64,000 nt of DNA from Streptomyces antimycoticus (GCF_005405925.1 NZ_BJHV01000001.1:5456001-5520000); one strand, 5' to 3'; positions 36,151 to 45,737 are shown, numbered from the stretch's first letter. The notes: generated from the sequence alone by a model not told the origin. Translations and numbers: made by a program.

Positions 36151-37121
36151 ATGCCCGCAGTGACCGTAGAGAACCCGCTGACCCTGCCGCGCGTCGCGGC
36201 ACCCGCCGAGGCACGACAGCGCCCCGTGCTCGCCGTCACCACCGCCCCAGCGGTTTCGAGGGGGAGGGATTCCCGGTGCGCCGGGCCTTCGCGGGCATCG
36301 ACTACCAGCACCTCGACCCGTTCATCATGATGGACCAGATGGGCGAGGTGGATTACGCGCCGGGCGAGCCCAAGGGCACCCCCTGGCACCCCCACCGCGG
36401 CTTCGAGACCGTCACGTACATCATCGACGGGATCTTCGACCACCAGGACTCGCAGGGCGGTGGCGGCACGATCACCAACGGTGACACCCAGTGGATGACG
36501 GCCGGCTCGGGTCTGCTCCACATAGAGGCGCCGCCGGAGTCGCTGGTCATGTCGGGCGGGCTCTTCCACGGTCTGCAGCTGTGGGTGAACCTCCCGGCCA
36601 AGGACAAGATGATGGCGCCGCGCTACCAGGACATCCGCGGCGGCAACGTACAGCTGCTGACGACCCCGGACGGCGGCGCGCTGCTGCGGGTCATCGCCGG
36701 TGAGCTGGACGGCCACCAGGGTCCCGGTATCACCCACACGCCGATCACGATGATCCACGCCACCCTGGCGCCGGGTGCGGAGATCACCCTGCCGTGGCGG
36801 GAGGACTTCAACGGCCTCGCGTACGTCCTCGCGGGCCGCGGCACCGCCGGCACCGAGCGCCGCCCGGTTCAGGTGGGTCAGACGGCGGTCTTCGGCGACG
36901 GCGGCGCACTGACCGTCCGCGCGGACGAGAAGCAGGACTCCCACACTCCGGAGCTCGAAGTCGTCCTCCTGGGCGGACAGCCCATCCGCGAGCCGATGGC
37001 CCACTACGGCCCGTTCGTCATGAACACCCGCAAGGAGCTCCAGCAGGCGTTCGAGGACTTCCAGAAGGGGCGGCTGGGCACGATCCCGGCCGTGCACGGG
37101 ATGTCCGAGGGCGGCCTGTAA
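36151..37121 (+). pseudogene. Pirin-family protein, frameshifted as sequenced
   Basis: Double-cupin pirin of about 323 residues once repaired. The metal ligands are in the N-terminal cupin: WHPHRGFETVTYIIDG (two His), then HIEAPPE (His and Glu). The first 32 codons, from the ATG at 36151 with GAGGAGG upstream, are in one frame (MPAVTVENPLTLPR); the rest, from GFEGEGFPVRRAFAGIDYQH, is in another. One C added to CCCC at 36245-36248 joins them (TTAPSGFEG). As written the frame ends after 59 residues. Pirins are iron-binding, redox-sensitive regulators. Neighbouring acyl-CoA dehydrogenase supports a link to beta-oxidation. Confidence 0.87.
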
Positions 37122-37143
37122 GGCTCGCCGGGACCACACGCGA

Positions 37144-37175
37144 ACGAGCCCCGTCCGGATATGGACGGGGCTCGT
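37144..37175. terminator. Perfect 13-bp hairpin after pirin
   Basis: acgagccccgtcc (37144-37156) and ggacggggctcgt (37163-37175) with a six-base loop. It separates the converging pirin and LAxTG genes. Confidence 0.85.
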
Positions 37176-37217
37176 CCGCGCTTATTCGGCGGTCGCCGCG
37201 CGGCTTTCCGTGCTGTC

Positions 37218-39779
37218 TCAGTGTTGCCTGGCGCGACGCTTCCGGGTCACGAATGCGAATGCCGCGCCCGTACCGGCCAGCAGGGCACTGAGGGAGATGA
37301 TCGTCAGAAGGCCGGACGTACCGGTGTTGGCCAGCGAACCGCCGCCTCCACCAGTCCCCGAGCCTCCACCAGTCCCCGAGCCTCCACCAGTCCCCGAGCC
37401 TCCGCCGGACTGGGGGCCCGGGTTGTTGGGCGGCTCAGACGTGGGCGGCTCGGACGACGACGGAGTGGGCGTCGGCGTGGGAGTCGGCGGTGTCTTCTTG
37501 GGGATGTACACGCCGGCGTCGATCGTGTGGTCGACCTCTCCCGGCTTGTCCGGAGCTGTGACAGGTGCCTTTCCGTCGCACAGCCGCCCGGTCTTCGGCG
37601 GGGTCACATTGGAGTCGTGTGCCCGGTTGTCACCGGCCCGCGGGAGTGTGAACCGCAGCTTGGTGGCCGCCGGCTGGGTCGGTACCTCGCTGGTGTCCGC
37701 GGTACACACATCGAACCGCACCGTGTACTTGGCGCCCGGCTTGAGTGCGTAGGCGGCGCCGACTCCACCGAAGTAGTACTCGCCGGCGGCGTCGGTCTTG
37801 GTCGTGGCGACCTGCTTGCCGTCCGAGTCCAGCAGGTTGACCGTGGCGTCCGGCAGCGGCACCTCGTTGCGACCCTCGGGGTCCTGGATGCCGTTGTGGT
37901 CGCCGTCGAACCACACCCGGTTGCCGATCTGGATCGGCGCGTTCGCCGCCTCATAGGCGATATCGCCGAGCCCACCGGCCTTGCCGAACCCGCTCTGTTC
38001 CTGACTGACGAACTGGTACGCGTTGGCGGCCGGAGCGTTGCCCGGGCCCTGACCGGTCGTGACATTGTGGTAACCGGTCCCGGAGGTCGCGACGTTGACG
38101 GTCGGGTCGAATTCCGTGCTGACGGCCCACTGCTGCTGCGGAATGTAGGCCACCGACCCCAGCGCGGTCTCCAGGTGCGCGCCGCGGAAGAAGTCGCCCG
38201 GGAAGTACTCGACGACATCGTTGGCCTGGCCGCCATTGGTGGCGGGGGTGGCGTGGTTGGGACAGCTTCCGGTGCCTTCCCACGCGTATCCACCCGTGGG
38301 AGTGGCACAGGCCATGTTGATGTCGCCGCCGGCCATGCCGTTTTCGGGGTCGTCGTTGTCCGGCCTCGGGTCCAGTCCACCCCAGCTCACGACGTCCATG
38401 AACCGGTCGCGGAAACCGAGGATCATCGAACCGTCGCGGGTGAAGGCGAGGGAGGCGAGCTCCGGCTGCGGATCGATGAGGACGTTGCCCACCTTCCGCT
38501 CGTCCCACGTGGCCAGGGAGGTGTTCCACGGGTTCCAGTGGGTGGCCTGGACGACGGCGTCGGAGCCGAAGACGGAGCCGCGCTTGGCGGTGAGCGGCTG
38601 GGTCAGCACGGTGTCGAACTGCTCGCCGTCGTAGGTGTAGACGACGGCTTTCAGGTCTTCGCGCTGCTGTGTGCTCTCCGCGCTGCACACGCCACCGACG
38701 TAGAGCTTGTTGTCGTGGACCTGAAGACCGAACGGCCGCCAGTCGCCGGGGCTCGCGCAGCCCGGGTCCGGGATGCGCACCGTCGCCTTCGGCGCGGACG
38801 CGGTGGCTCCGGTCGCGTCGAAGCTGACCAGGCGCCGGGTCAGCAGGTTCACCGCGTACAGCGTCGAACCGTCCTCCGACAGGGCCAGGCCGCCGATGCT
38901 CTCCTTGCCCGGCGCGTTGGTGAACCCGGCGTCCTTGATCATGTTGGAGGTGTCGTGCGGCGTCTCCGCGGCGCCCGGCACCTTCGCGAACAGGGTCGGC
39001 GCGCTCCCGCCGTCGGTCGGCGTGGTGTAGATCGCGTCACCGCCGTCCGGCCCGTACGGGGTGTACCGCCGGGCGAACGCGCCCTGGAAGATCCGCTTCT
39101 GGTACTTGTCGTAGGCCAACGCGAACGTCGTGCCCACCTGGTCCTGCGTGTTGAGCGTGGTCGGGCACGCCGTGTCGCCAGGACACGTACCGCGTTTGTC
39201 CGTCCCGAACGCCACCAGTGCCCGGGTGTCCTTCCCGTCGGCAGTGTTCTGGATCGGTACGAAATACCGCGAGTCCGGCAGCGCGTAGTCGGCCGGATTC
39301 CACACCCCGGTAATAACCGAGTCGTCCTTGCCGTCCGACACGTCCACGAATGTCGTGAAGCTGTCGAAGTGGTTTTCTTTCGTCGAGGCCGGCGCGGCCT
39401 GAAGGTGCTTGTTGTACGGCGTTGGGATGGTGACGTCGACGCGGTACTGGCCGCCGGTCAACTCGGTCGACTTCGAGACCACCACCTTGCCAGTGGCATC
39501 CGTGGTGCCGGTGACCCGATGGCCGTCGGGGTCCGATACCGCGACCTTCATGCCGCGCTGCGGCACATCCATGGCGGCGTTGATCACGCCGGTGCCGAAG
39601 AAATCCCGCAGTACCTGAACCGTCAGGGTTCCGTCGCCAGTCGAAGCGGTGGCCGTCCCGGCCGTCGCGCCCATGGCACTGCCCAACAGTAGGAAAGTGC
39701 AGAGGCCCACTCGTGCCAGTGGCCCCGTACGCTTTCCGGCTGTCCGGCGTAACCTTCTACACACTCTTCGCACAGCCAT
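37218..39779 (-). CDS. Large LAxTG cell-wall-anchored protein with SdrD-B-like domain
   Basis: 853 residues. Signal peptide within the first 45 residues (VGLCTFLLLGSAMGATAGTA). An N-terminal beta-sandwich precedes a long beta-propeller-like region with repeated LALSEDGSTLYAVNLLTRR-type strands. A Cna/SdrD-B-like domain follows (IGNRVWFDGDHNGIQDPEG, then TKTDAAGEYYFGGVG). Then comes a Thr/Pro and Gly/Ser/Thr-rich stalk, and a sorting signal: LANTG, hydrophobic helix (LLTIISLSALLAGTGAAFAF), and TRKRRARQH. LAxTG is the motif used by class E sortases in streptomycetes. The ATG at 39777-39779 has AGGGGAGAG upstream. It could act in adhesion or surface structure. Confidence 0.88.
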   Translation of the reverse strand: MAVRRVCRRLRRTAGKRTGPLARVGLCTFLLLGSAMGATAGTATASTGDGTLTVQVLRDFFGTGVINAAMDVPQRGMKVAVSDPDGHRVTGTTDATGKVVVSKSTELTGGQYRVDVTIPTPYNKHLQAAPASTKENHFDSFTTFVDVSDGKDDSVITGVWNPADYALPDSRYFVPIQNTADGKDTRALVAFGTDKRGTCPGDTACPTTLNTQDQVGTTFALAYDKYQKRIFQGAFARRYTPYGPDGGDAIYTTPTDGGSAPTLFAKVPGAAETPHDTSNMIKDAGFTNAPGKESIGGLALSEDGSTLYAVNLLTRRLVSFDATGATASAPKATVRIPDPGCASPGDWRPFGLQVHDNKLYVGGVCSAESTQQREDLKAVVYTYDGEQFDTVLTQPLTAKRGSVFGSDAVVQATHWNPWNTSLATWDERKVGNVLIDPQPELASLAFTRDGSMILGFRDRFMDVVSWGGLDPRPDNDDPENGMAGGDINMACATPTGGYAWEGTGSCPNHATPATNGGQANDVVEYFPGDFFRGAHLETALGSVAYIPQQQWAVSTEFDPTVNVATSGTGYHNVTTGQGPGNAPAANAYQFVSQEQSGFGKAGGLGDIAYEAANAPIQIGNRVWFDGDHNGIQDPEGRNEVPLPDATVNLLDSDGKQVATTKTDAAGEYYFGGVGAAYALKPGAKYTVRFDVCTADTSEVPTQPAATKLRFTLPRAGDNRAHDSNVTPPKTGRLCDGKAPVTAPDKPGEVDHTIDAGVYIPKKTPPTPTPTPTPSSSEPPTSEPPNNPGPQSGGGSGTGGGSGTGGGSGTGGGGGSLANTGTSGLLTIISLSALLAGTGAAFAFVTRKRRARQH
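37344..37411 (-). repeat. 18-bp repeat in the stalk of the LAxTG protein
   Basis: Three to four copies of cctccaccagtccccgag encode Gly/Ser/Thr-rich GSGTGG units just before the sorting signal. In frame, length likely variable between strains. Confidence 0.85.
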
Positions 39780-39865
39780 CACTCTCCCCTCGTGATGTGA
39801 ACCGACCACCCGTTGCCGGCCGTGCATGCGCTTTTCGGTCCCGGGTGACACATCGGCCATGAAAA

Positions 39866-39891
39866 GGGCCCACCGCTGTTTCGGTGGGCCC
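39866..39891 (-). terminator. Hairpin with U-tract in the leader of the LAxTG gene
   Basis: On the minus strand, gggcccaccg, loop aaacag, cggtgggccc is followed by ttttc: a 10-bp GC stem with a short U run. It lies 87-112 bases upstream of the LAxTG start. It could be an attenuator, the end of a short leader RNA, or a remnant terminator. Confidence 0.65.
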
Positions 39892-40078
39892 GGTCGTTCT
39901 TGGTCGTCCAGGCGGATGGAGCGAATTCGGGGACTCGGCAGTACCTTTCCGAGGCCAGTCGCACTCGTCCTCGACTTCCCCCGCGGAAACAGCACAAGAG
40001 TCCGAATAGTGATCCCTACCCGCCCCACCAGCAGCGATACTGTAGCGGGTGGACGCCAAGATCGGGGGAGAGTAGGGA

Positions 40079-40909
40079 ATGAATAAGCGGAACGTGTTAG
40101 CAATGCGCCGTGCACGGAGTCCGAAAATCAGACACGTTCTCTCGCGGCGCGCGGCCGGCCGACGCCGATGGCTGCGGCCACGCTGGGTGGTGGCCGTGAT
40201 CGGCGGGGTGGCCGTCGCGGTGGCCACGTTCCTGATCGCCGACAGCGGCTCCGCCCCTGCCGGTCCGAAGACGTTGACCTCGGATCAGGCGAGCCGTCTG
40301 GCGGTCACCCGGTTCCTCAACTACCAGGCGGGCGGGCGCGCCGTGACGGTCGACGTGCCGGGCACCGCTGGTGGGCTGACCTTCACCGGATCCATCGACT
40401 ACCGCCGCAAGGTCGGTTACGGCGCGCTGCACGGCACCGGGCGCGATACGTCCAGCGACGGGCTGATCCAGTGGACGGCCACCACCGTGTTCGTCCACCC
40501 GATGGGGAAGGCCCCGGCCAAGGCCCCGGCACGGCCGCCGGAGTCGGGCTGGTACAGCCGTCCGCTGCAGAGGTACGGCAGTTCGCTGGACAGTTCGCTG
40601 GCCATCGCGCTGAAGCTCGGCAGCGACCGGCCGGACAACGCCGAACTGCTGCCGCAGAACGGTGCCGCCTGGGTGGGGCAGGACCGGTTGGACGGCCATC
40701 AGGTGGACATCATGACCGGGCCGAGCGCCCGTGCCACGTCCGGTCCGACGGGGGCAGCCGGTGCCGTGCGCTACTGGATCGGCTCGGACGGCACCATGTA
40801 CCGGGTTCGAGTCGGCGTGGCGTCCGCATCGGAGCCGGTGGTCATCGATTTCGACACCCAGAAGTACGTTCCGGTCCGGCCGGTACCGGGAGTCACCCCG
40901 ACGCGGTAG
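40079..40909 (+). CDS. Membrane-anchored protein of unknown function
   Basis: 276 residues. An Arg-rich N-terminus precedes one membrane helix (about 35-54, WVVAVIGGVAVAVATFLIAD). The outside domain of about 220 residues has a LolA/LppX-like look: GGLTFTGSIDYRRKVGYGAL, IQWTATTVFVHP, RLDGHQVDIMTGP, VRYWIGSDGTMYRVRV. Such domains carry lipids or hydrophobic ligands, but I could not confirm the family. GGGGGAGAG lies upstream of the ATG. It ends 7 bases before the convergent beta-helix gene. Confidence 0.75.
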   Translation: MNKRNVLAMRRARSPKIRHVLSRRAAGRRRWLRPRWVVAVIGGVAVAVATFLIADSGSAPAGPKTLTSDQASRLAVTRFLNYQAGGRAVTVDVPGTAGGLTFTGSIDYRRKVGYGALHGTGRDTSSDGLIQWTATTVFVHPMGKAPAKAPARPPESGWYSRPLQRYGSSLDSSLAIALKLGSDRPDNAELLPQNGAAWVGQDRLDGHQVDIMTGPSARATSGPTGAAGAVRYWIGSDGTMYRVRVGVASASEPVVIDFDTQKYVPVRPVPGVTPTR

Positions 40910-40916
40910 CCGCCGC

Positions 40917-42260
40917 TCAGTCCGTCCCCACCCGCGCGCCCGCGGCGAGCAGTGACGCCGACGGCAGCCGGAAGCCCGCCGTGTCCGGTAGCGCCGGAAC
41001 GGCCGGAACGGCGGTGGCGCCCGCGGTCGTGGCGTTCGGGAACTGCGGCTGTCGCTTGGGCGCCGCCACGTCGGTGAACGGGATACCGCCAGGTGCCGTC
41101 GGCTTCGCCCAGGTGCCGGACGGCGAGGACGACCGGGCGGGACGCGGGCAGGACGCGGTTGTCGCGAGCCGGGCGGGCACCGTCGTTCGCAGCTCATTGC
41201 CGCGCAGGCAGTTGCCCCGTCCCTTCGTGGCGGTGGGGAACGTCCAGCCGACGTCAACGCTGTTGGCGGCGAAGGTGTTGTCCAGGATCCGGTTGCCGTT
41301 CGGCGGTATGTCAGCGGTTGCGGTGATCACCAGCCCGGCGTTGGTGTTGCCGGCGACTCGGTTGCGGATGAACTGGTTGTCGGTGCCGCCGTCGACGCCG
41401 ATGCCGATGCCCCATCCGCCGTCGGCCTGTTCGGGGGTGGCCGCCTGCTGGTTGGCCGCGATCAGGTTGCCCGCGATGACGGCATCCCGCTGCGGGAGCA
41501 ACTTCTCCTGGTGGTCGGAGTTGGTGGTGAGCCCGACCCGGTTACCGACAAGGCGGTTGCCGACCACGTACATGTCGCCACTGGCGTTGGTGCCTTCGTA
41601 ACCGACCGCGTTGAGTTCGGCGATGTTGTCCCGCACCACGATGCGACAGGGCTTGCACTGTCCGACATAGATCCCCGAGTCGGCCGAGCCCGAGGTGTAC
41701 GAGTGCTCGATGACACCGTTTTGCGCGGAGAACGCGTAGATGCCGTACAGCCCGTTGCGGGTCGCGGTCACGTGGGAGACCAAGAACGATTTCAGGAAGG
41801 TGACGGGCTCATCGCCGGTGTCGTAGCCGCCGGATTGCCCCGGCATTCCGGCTGCCGCCTTCGCCGAGCCGGTGACCAGGACCCCGTTCTGTGTGTTGTT
41901 CTCCACGGTCAGGTTCTCCACGGCCACCCCGGGAGCGGCGACGACGATGCCGTTCGGCTGCCGCAACCGCCCGTCGATGACGACCTTGTCCCGAGAAGCG
42001 CCGCGGAGAGTGATGCGAGCCGTCGATATCTTCACCGACTCGTGGTACTTGCCCGGCGCGACCAGCACAAGATCGCCGGGCCGAGCCAGAGACACCGCGG
42101 CCGAGATCGTCGGGGCGTCGGCCGGCACGTTGATCGTCACATGCGCACCGGACGGTCGCCGGCCGTGATCCGATCCGTCATCGTCCGCGCCGCAGCCGAC
42201 CATTACGGGTGCCAGTGTGCCGAGTAACGCGGCCATCACGCGAAGACGGAGACGAGGCAT
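40917..42260 (-). CDS. Right-handed parallel beta-helix lipoprotein
   Basis: 447 residues. Signal peptide with lipobox (APVMVGCG). Repeating short strands form a beta-helix: PGKYHESVKISTARITLRGA, VVIDGRL, GVAVENLTVENNTQNGV, NGLYGIYAFS, VVGNRLVGNRVGL, NRILDNTFAANS. The fold is as in pectate lyase/NosD-like proteins; no catalytic residues can be assigned. The C-terminal 70 residues are Pro/Ala-rich. The start at 42258-42260 gives the signal peptide directly. Divergent from the DyP peroxidase with 67 bases between. Confidence 0.82.
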   Translation of the reverse strand: MPRLRLRVMAALLGTLAPVMVGCGADDDGSDHGRRPSGAHVTINVPADAPTISAAVSLARPGDLVLVAPGKYHESVKISTARITLRGASRDKVVIDGRLRQPNGIVVAAPGVAVENLTVENNTQNGVLVTGSAKAAAGMPGQSGGYDTGDEPVTFLKSFLVSHVTATRNGLYGIYAFSAQNGVIEHSYTSGSADSGIYVGQCKPCRIVVRDNIAELNAVGYEGTNASGDMYVVGNRLVGNRVGLTTNSDHQEKLLPQRDAVIAGNLIAANQQAATPEQADGGWGIGIGVDGGTDNQFIRNRVAGNTNAGLVITATADIPPNGNRILDNTFAANSVDVGWTFPTATKGRGNCLRGNELRTTVPARLATTASCPRPARSSSPSGTWAKPTAPGGIPFTDVAAPKRQPQFPNATTAGATAVPAVPALPDTAGFRLPSASLLAAGARVGTD

Positions 42261-42327
42261 GGCCTCATCCTGGCACGGGCGCCGACGGGGTCGCAGGAGC
42301 CGATACGGATATGGCACAGTTCACACC

Positions 42328-43479
42328 GTGTGCCAAGCCGACTCCCGCCCGTCACGCCGCGCGTTCCTCGGTGCCACCGGCACTGTGACCGCCGTCGGCC
42401 TCTCCGCCGGCTGCCAATCGCGTTCCACCCCGCCGGACCGGTCCGATGCCCCTGCGCCGACCCCGACGGTGTCACCAACGGGCCGGTACCAGGCGGGCAT
42501 CACGCTTCCACAACCAGCCCAGCGGAACCTGCTGGCCGTGGTGGCCGACCTCGTTGACGCCGTGCCCGTCCGTCCGTTGCTGGCCGAACTCGGTGAGGCC
42601 ATCCGCACGCTCACGGCGGGGACCGACGCACGGCTGATGGGCCTGGAGCCGGGCGATCTGACCGTGACGATCGGGGTGGGCCCCCGGCTGGTGCGCATGG
42701 TCGATCCCGCCCTGCCCGGTGCGAAGGACCTCCCGCGGTTCTCCCGCGAACAGATCGCCTCCCGGGCACGCGGTGGCGACCTGCTGATACAGATCTGCGC
42801 CGGCGACGCCTTGGTGGTACCGGTCGTGGCTGCCGCGCTTGTGGAGCGGGCCGGTGACCGGATACAGGAACGCTGGCGGCAGTCCGGGGTCCGTGGTGCG
42901 AACGTGCCGGTGGATCGGGGCCGTGCCGCGCCACGAAACCTCTTCGGCTTCGTCGACGGCATCGTGGGCCCCCACACGAGGGCCGAACAGGAACGCGACC
43001 TGTGGTTGTCCGGGCCGGCTCCGGTCGCCGACGGCACCCTTGCCGTACTACGACGCATGGAACTCGATCTGCCGCGGTTCGCCAAGCTGTCCGTCGCCGA
43101 ACAGGAAGCGGTCTTCGGCCGCCACCGAGCCACTGGCGTGCCCCTCTCCGGTGGCACCATCGCCTCGGGCCCGGACCTCGGCGCCAAAACGCCGGACGGA
43201 CGCTACCTCGTCCCGGCGGACGCCCATGCCCGCAGAGCGCATGCCACCGCGGTCGGCGTCGGCCTCATGCTCCGTCGCTCCTACAGCACCGACGGACCCG
43301 CCCCCGGCCTGCTCTTCATGAGCTTCCAGAACGACATACGGACCTTCACCAGCACCCTCACCAGCATGGACAATTCCGACGCCCTGTTGGAATACACGAC
43401 CACGACCGCCAGTGCGACTTTTCTGGTACTTCCCGGTTTCGACGAACAACATCCGCTTGGTTCCCGGCTCTTCCGCTGA
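42328..43479 (+). CDS. Tat-exported DyP-type haem peroxidase
   Basis: 383 residues. Twin-arginine signal SRRAFLGATGTVTAVG with a following Cys (SAGC), so it may also be lipidated. The DyP core shows GFVDGI (the GxxDG motif with distal Asp), a proximal His in DAHARRAHAT and the conserved Arg in LMLRRSYS. DyP enzymes use H2O2 to oxidise dyes, lignin-like compounds or iron porphyrins. GTG start; CACAGT seven bases upstream and no ribosome site suggest a leaderless message. Confidence 0.9.
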   Translation: MCQADSRPSRRAFLGATGTVTAVGLSAGCQSRSTPPDRSDAPAPTPTVSPTGRYQAGITLPQPAQRNLLAVVADLVDAVPVRPLLAELGEAIRTLTAGTDARLMGLEPGDLTVTIGVGPRLVRMVDPALPGAKDLPRFSREQIASRARGGDLLIQICAGDALVVPVVAAALVERAGDRIQERWRQSGVRGANVPVDRGRAAPRNLFGFVDGIVGPHTRAEQERDLWLSGPAPVADGTLAVLRRMELDLPRFAKLSVAEQEAVFGRHRATGVPLSGGTIASGPDLGAKTPDGRYLVPADAHARRAHATAVGVGLMLRRSYSTDGPAPGLLFMSFQNDIRTFTSTLTSMDNSDALLEYTTTTASATFLVLPGFDEQHPLGSRLFR

Positions 43480-45737
43480 ACGGCCCGGCCGCCTCGGCAC
43501 CATCCCGGCCGCCTCGGCACCATCCCGGCCGGCGCGAGCTGATCACGCGCGGGGGCCGACCCGTCCGCCGCCGGGTCGGGCTGCTCGTTCGGGCTCGCCT
43601 CGTACAGCTCGTACCAGATGCATTTGCCGTCGCCGCGCGGATCCACCCCCCAGTTGTCGGCGAGCAGCTCCAGCAGCAGCAGGCCGCGCCCCGACGAGGC
43701 CAGCTCGCCGGGCCGCCGGCGGTGCGGCAGCTCATCGCTGCTGTCGGCGACGTCCAGCCGCAGCCGCCGGGACCCGTGCCGCCCGCTGACCTCGGCCACC
43801 AGCAGGGCGTCCCCGTCGGTGTGCACCAGGACGTTGGTGACCATCTCGGAGAGCATCAGCACCGCCGACTCCACCTGGTCCGGGTCGGCCCAGTCGTGCA
43901 GCATGTCGCGCAGCTGCTGCCGGGTGCCCGCTATGCGCTCCGGCTCGGCCTGGGCGACCGTGACCGCGGTCCGCCGCACCGGCGCCGAACCGGGCCCGAC
44001 CAGGCACACCTCCGCCTCCCGGCGGATCAGCAGCAGGGCTATGTCGTCCTCGCGCCGGTCCGCGAGCGGGCCGGTGGTGTGGTGGGAGGGCGGCCCGTGC
44101 ACGGCCTGCACCAGGGAGTCGGCGAGGGCTTCGAGGTCGTCGGAGTCGAGGCCGTGGGAGGGGAGGGCGCCGGGGTCGTCCGTGAGGGTGGCGGGCCGCT
44201 CGAAGACCTTACGGATCCGGTCCCAGCCGGTCTCCAGATCGTGCCCGCCGGTCTCGATCAGCCCGTCGGTGCACATCAGCAGCGTCTCGCCGGGCTCCAG
44301 CACCACCCGGGTGGTCGGATAGTCGGTGTCCGGATCGATGCCCAGCGGCAGCCCGCCCGCCGTGGGCCGGACCATCATCGTGCCGTCGGCGAGCCGGACC
44401 GCCGGGTCGGGGTGGCCCGCGCGGGCGATGTCCAGGGTGCCGGCGACCGGGTCCACCTCCATATAGAGGCAGGTCGCGAACCTCGGGTCGTACCGGCCGT
44501 CCGGGCCGTCAGGACCGTCCAGCGCCGACAGCCCGGCGAGGAAGCGGGAGGCGCGGGAGAGCACCGCGTCGGGGTGGTGCCCCTCGGAGGCGTACGCCCG
44601 GACCGCGATCCTCAGCTGCCCCATGATCCCGGCGGCGTGCACATCGTGGCCCTGCACATCGCCGATCACCAGCGCGGTACGGCCCGAGGGCAGCCCGATC
44701 ACGTCGTACCAGTCGCCGCCGACCTGCAGTCCGCCGCCGGTCGGCACATAGCGCGCGGCCACCGTCAGCCCCGGGATATCGGGCTTGCTGGCGGGCAGCA
44801 TCGAGCGCTGCAGCCCGTCCGCCAGCTCCCGCTCGGTCTCCTGGAGCGCGGTGCGGGACAGCGCCTGGGCCAGCATCCGCGCGATCGTGGTCAGCACCGA
44901 GCGCTCATCGGGCGAGAACGACACCGGATGGGCGAATCCGGCCATCCACGCGCCGATGGTGCGGCCCGCGACGATCAGCGGCAGAAACGCCCAGGACCGG
45001 CGCTTACGGGGCCGGCCGAGCGACCAGGCGGCCGGAAATCGGCCGCGGTACTCCTCCGGCGTGGGCAGATAGACGGCCCGGCCGGTGCGGACCACCTCGG
45101 CCGCCGGATAGTCCGTGCCCAGCGCGATGTCGTGAAAAGGGTGATCGGCCCCCGCCCGCGGCCCGTGGTGGCCGATCACCGAGATCCGCTCGCCCTGGAC
45201 GCCGAAGACCGCGAGCCCCTCCGGGGAGAAGCCCGGCATGGACAGCCCCGCCGCGACCCGCAGCACCTCGGCGGTGGACATCGCCTCCGCCAGCGCCCGC
45301 CCCGCGTCCAGCAGGAACGCCTCGCGGTTGCGGCGCCAGTCGCCGGTGACCGGCGGGCCCGCGGCCGAGGTGCCGGGCAGCGGGTCGGGGACCTCCTGGA
45401 GGGTGCCGAGCAGGTAGTAGCCGTCCTCGCTGCCGCCCCGCGCTATCGGCCGGGACCGGGTGCGCACGGTCCGCAGCACGGTGCCCTTCTCGTCCACGAT
45501 GCGCAGCCGGGCCTCGGCCAGGGTGCCCTCGGCCACCGCGAGGTCGACGATCGCCTTGACCTCCAGCCAGTCCGCGGGGTGGAAACACGCGCGGGCGGCG
45601 GCCTCGGGAAGGGTGACGGGCTCGGCGGGCAGGCCCACCAGCCGGGCCGCCTCCGCGTCATAGCTGACAGCGCCCGAGACACTGTCCCAACGCCATAGGC
45701 CGGTCGCTATGGCGGCCAGCAGGTCCTCGGTGCGCAT
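43281..45737 (-). CDS. SpoIIE-family phosphatase with PAS, GAF and ATPase domains
   Basis: 818 residues as written. PAS domain (1-120), GAF (about 145-310), PP2C/SpoIIE phosphatase (about 320-565, GGDWYDVIGLP, GDVQGHDVHAAGIMGQLR, CTDGLIETGG, EDDIALLLIR) and a C-terminal histidine kinase-like ATPase (about 590-720, LSEMVTNVLVHTDG, SGRGLLLLELLAD). Such proteins act in anti-sigma partner switching. The last 70 or so residues run antisense into the DyP gene and look non-native. One base added to the G run 43551-43555 would end the protein at 43543 with no overlap. I keep the frame as sequenced. The ATG start is 45735-45737. Confidence 0.9.
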   Translation of the reverse strand: MRTEDLLAAIATGLWRWDSVSGAVSYDAEAARLVGLPAEPVTLPEAAARACFHPADWLEVKAIVDLAVAEGTLAEARLRIVDEKGTVLRTVRTRSRPIARGGSEDGYYLLGTLQEVPDPLPGTSAAGPPVTGDWRRNREAFLLDAGRALAEAMSTAEVLRVAAGLSMPGFSPEGLAVFGVQGERISVIGHHGPRAGADHPFHDIALGTDYPAAEVVRTGRAVYLPTPEEYRGRFPAAWSLGRPRKRRSWAFLPLIVAGRTIGAWMAGFAHPVSFSPDERSVLTTIARMLAQALSRTALQETERELADGLQRSMLPASKPDIPGLTVAARYVPTGGGLQVGGDWYDVIGLPSGRTALVIGDVQGHDVHAAGIMGQLRIAVRAYASEGHHPDAVLSRASRFLAGLSALDGPDGPDGRYDPRFATCLYMEVDPVAGTLDIARAGHPDPAVRLADGTMMVRPTAGGLPLGIDPDTDYPTTRVVLEPGETLLMCTDGLIETGGHDLETGWDRIRKVFERPATLTDDPGALPSHGLDSDDLEALADSLVQAVHGPPSHHTTGPLADRREDDIALLLIRREAEVCLVGPGSAPVRRTAVTVAQAEPERIAGTRQQLRDMLHDWADPDQVESAVLMLSEMVTNVLVHTDGDALLVAEVSGRHGSRRLRLDVADSSDELPHRRRPGELASSGRGLLLLELLADNWGVDPRGDGKCIWYELYEASPNEQPDPAADGSAPARDQLAPAGMVPRRPGWCRGGRAVQRKSREPSGCCSSKPGSTRKVALAVVVVYSNRASELSMLVRVLVKVRMSFWKLMKSRPGAGPSVL
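43488..43531. repeat. 20-bp direct repeat between dyp and SpoIIE ends
   Basis: gcctcggcaccatcccggcc occurs twice in direct tandem immediately after the DyP stop. It may mark a duplication at the edge of an inserted block or simple slippage. Confidence 0.8.

Noticed and set aside
37161..39692. 843-residue plus-strand frame
   Set aside because: Antisense of the LAxTG gene; no signal, no domain.
37218..43479. Prophage or integrative element
   Set aside because: No integrase, attachment-site tRNA, transposase or phage structural gene is seen.
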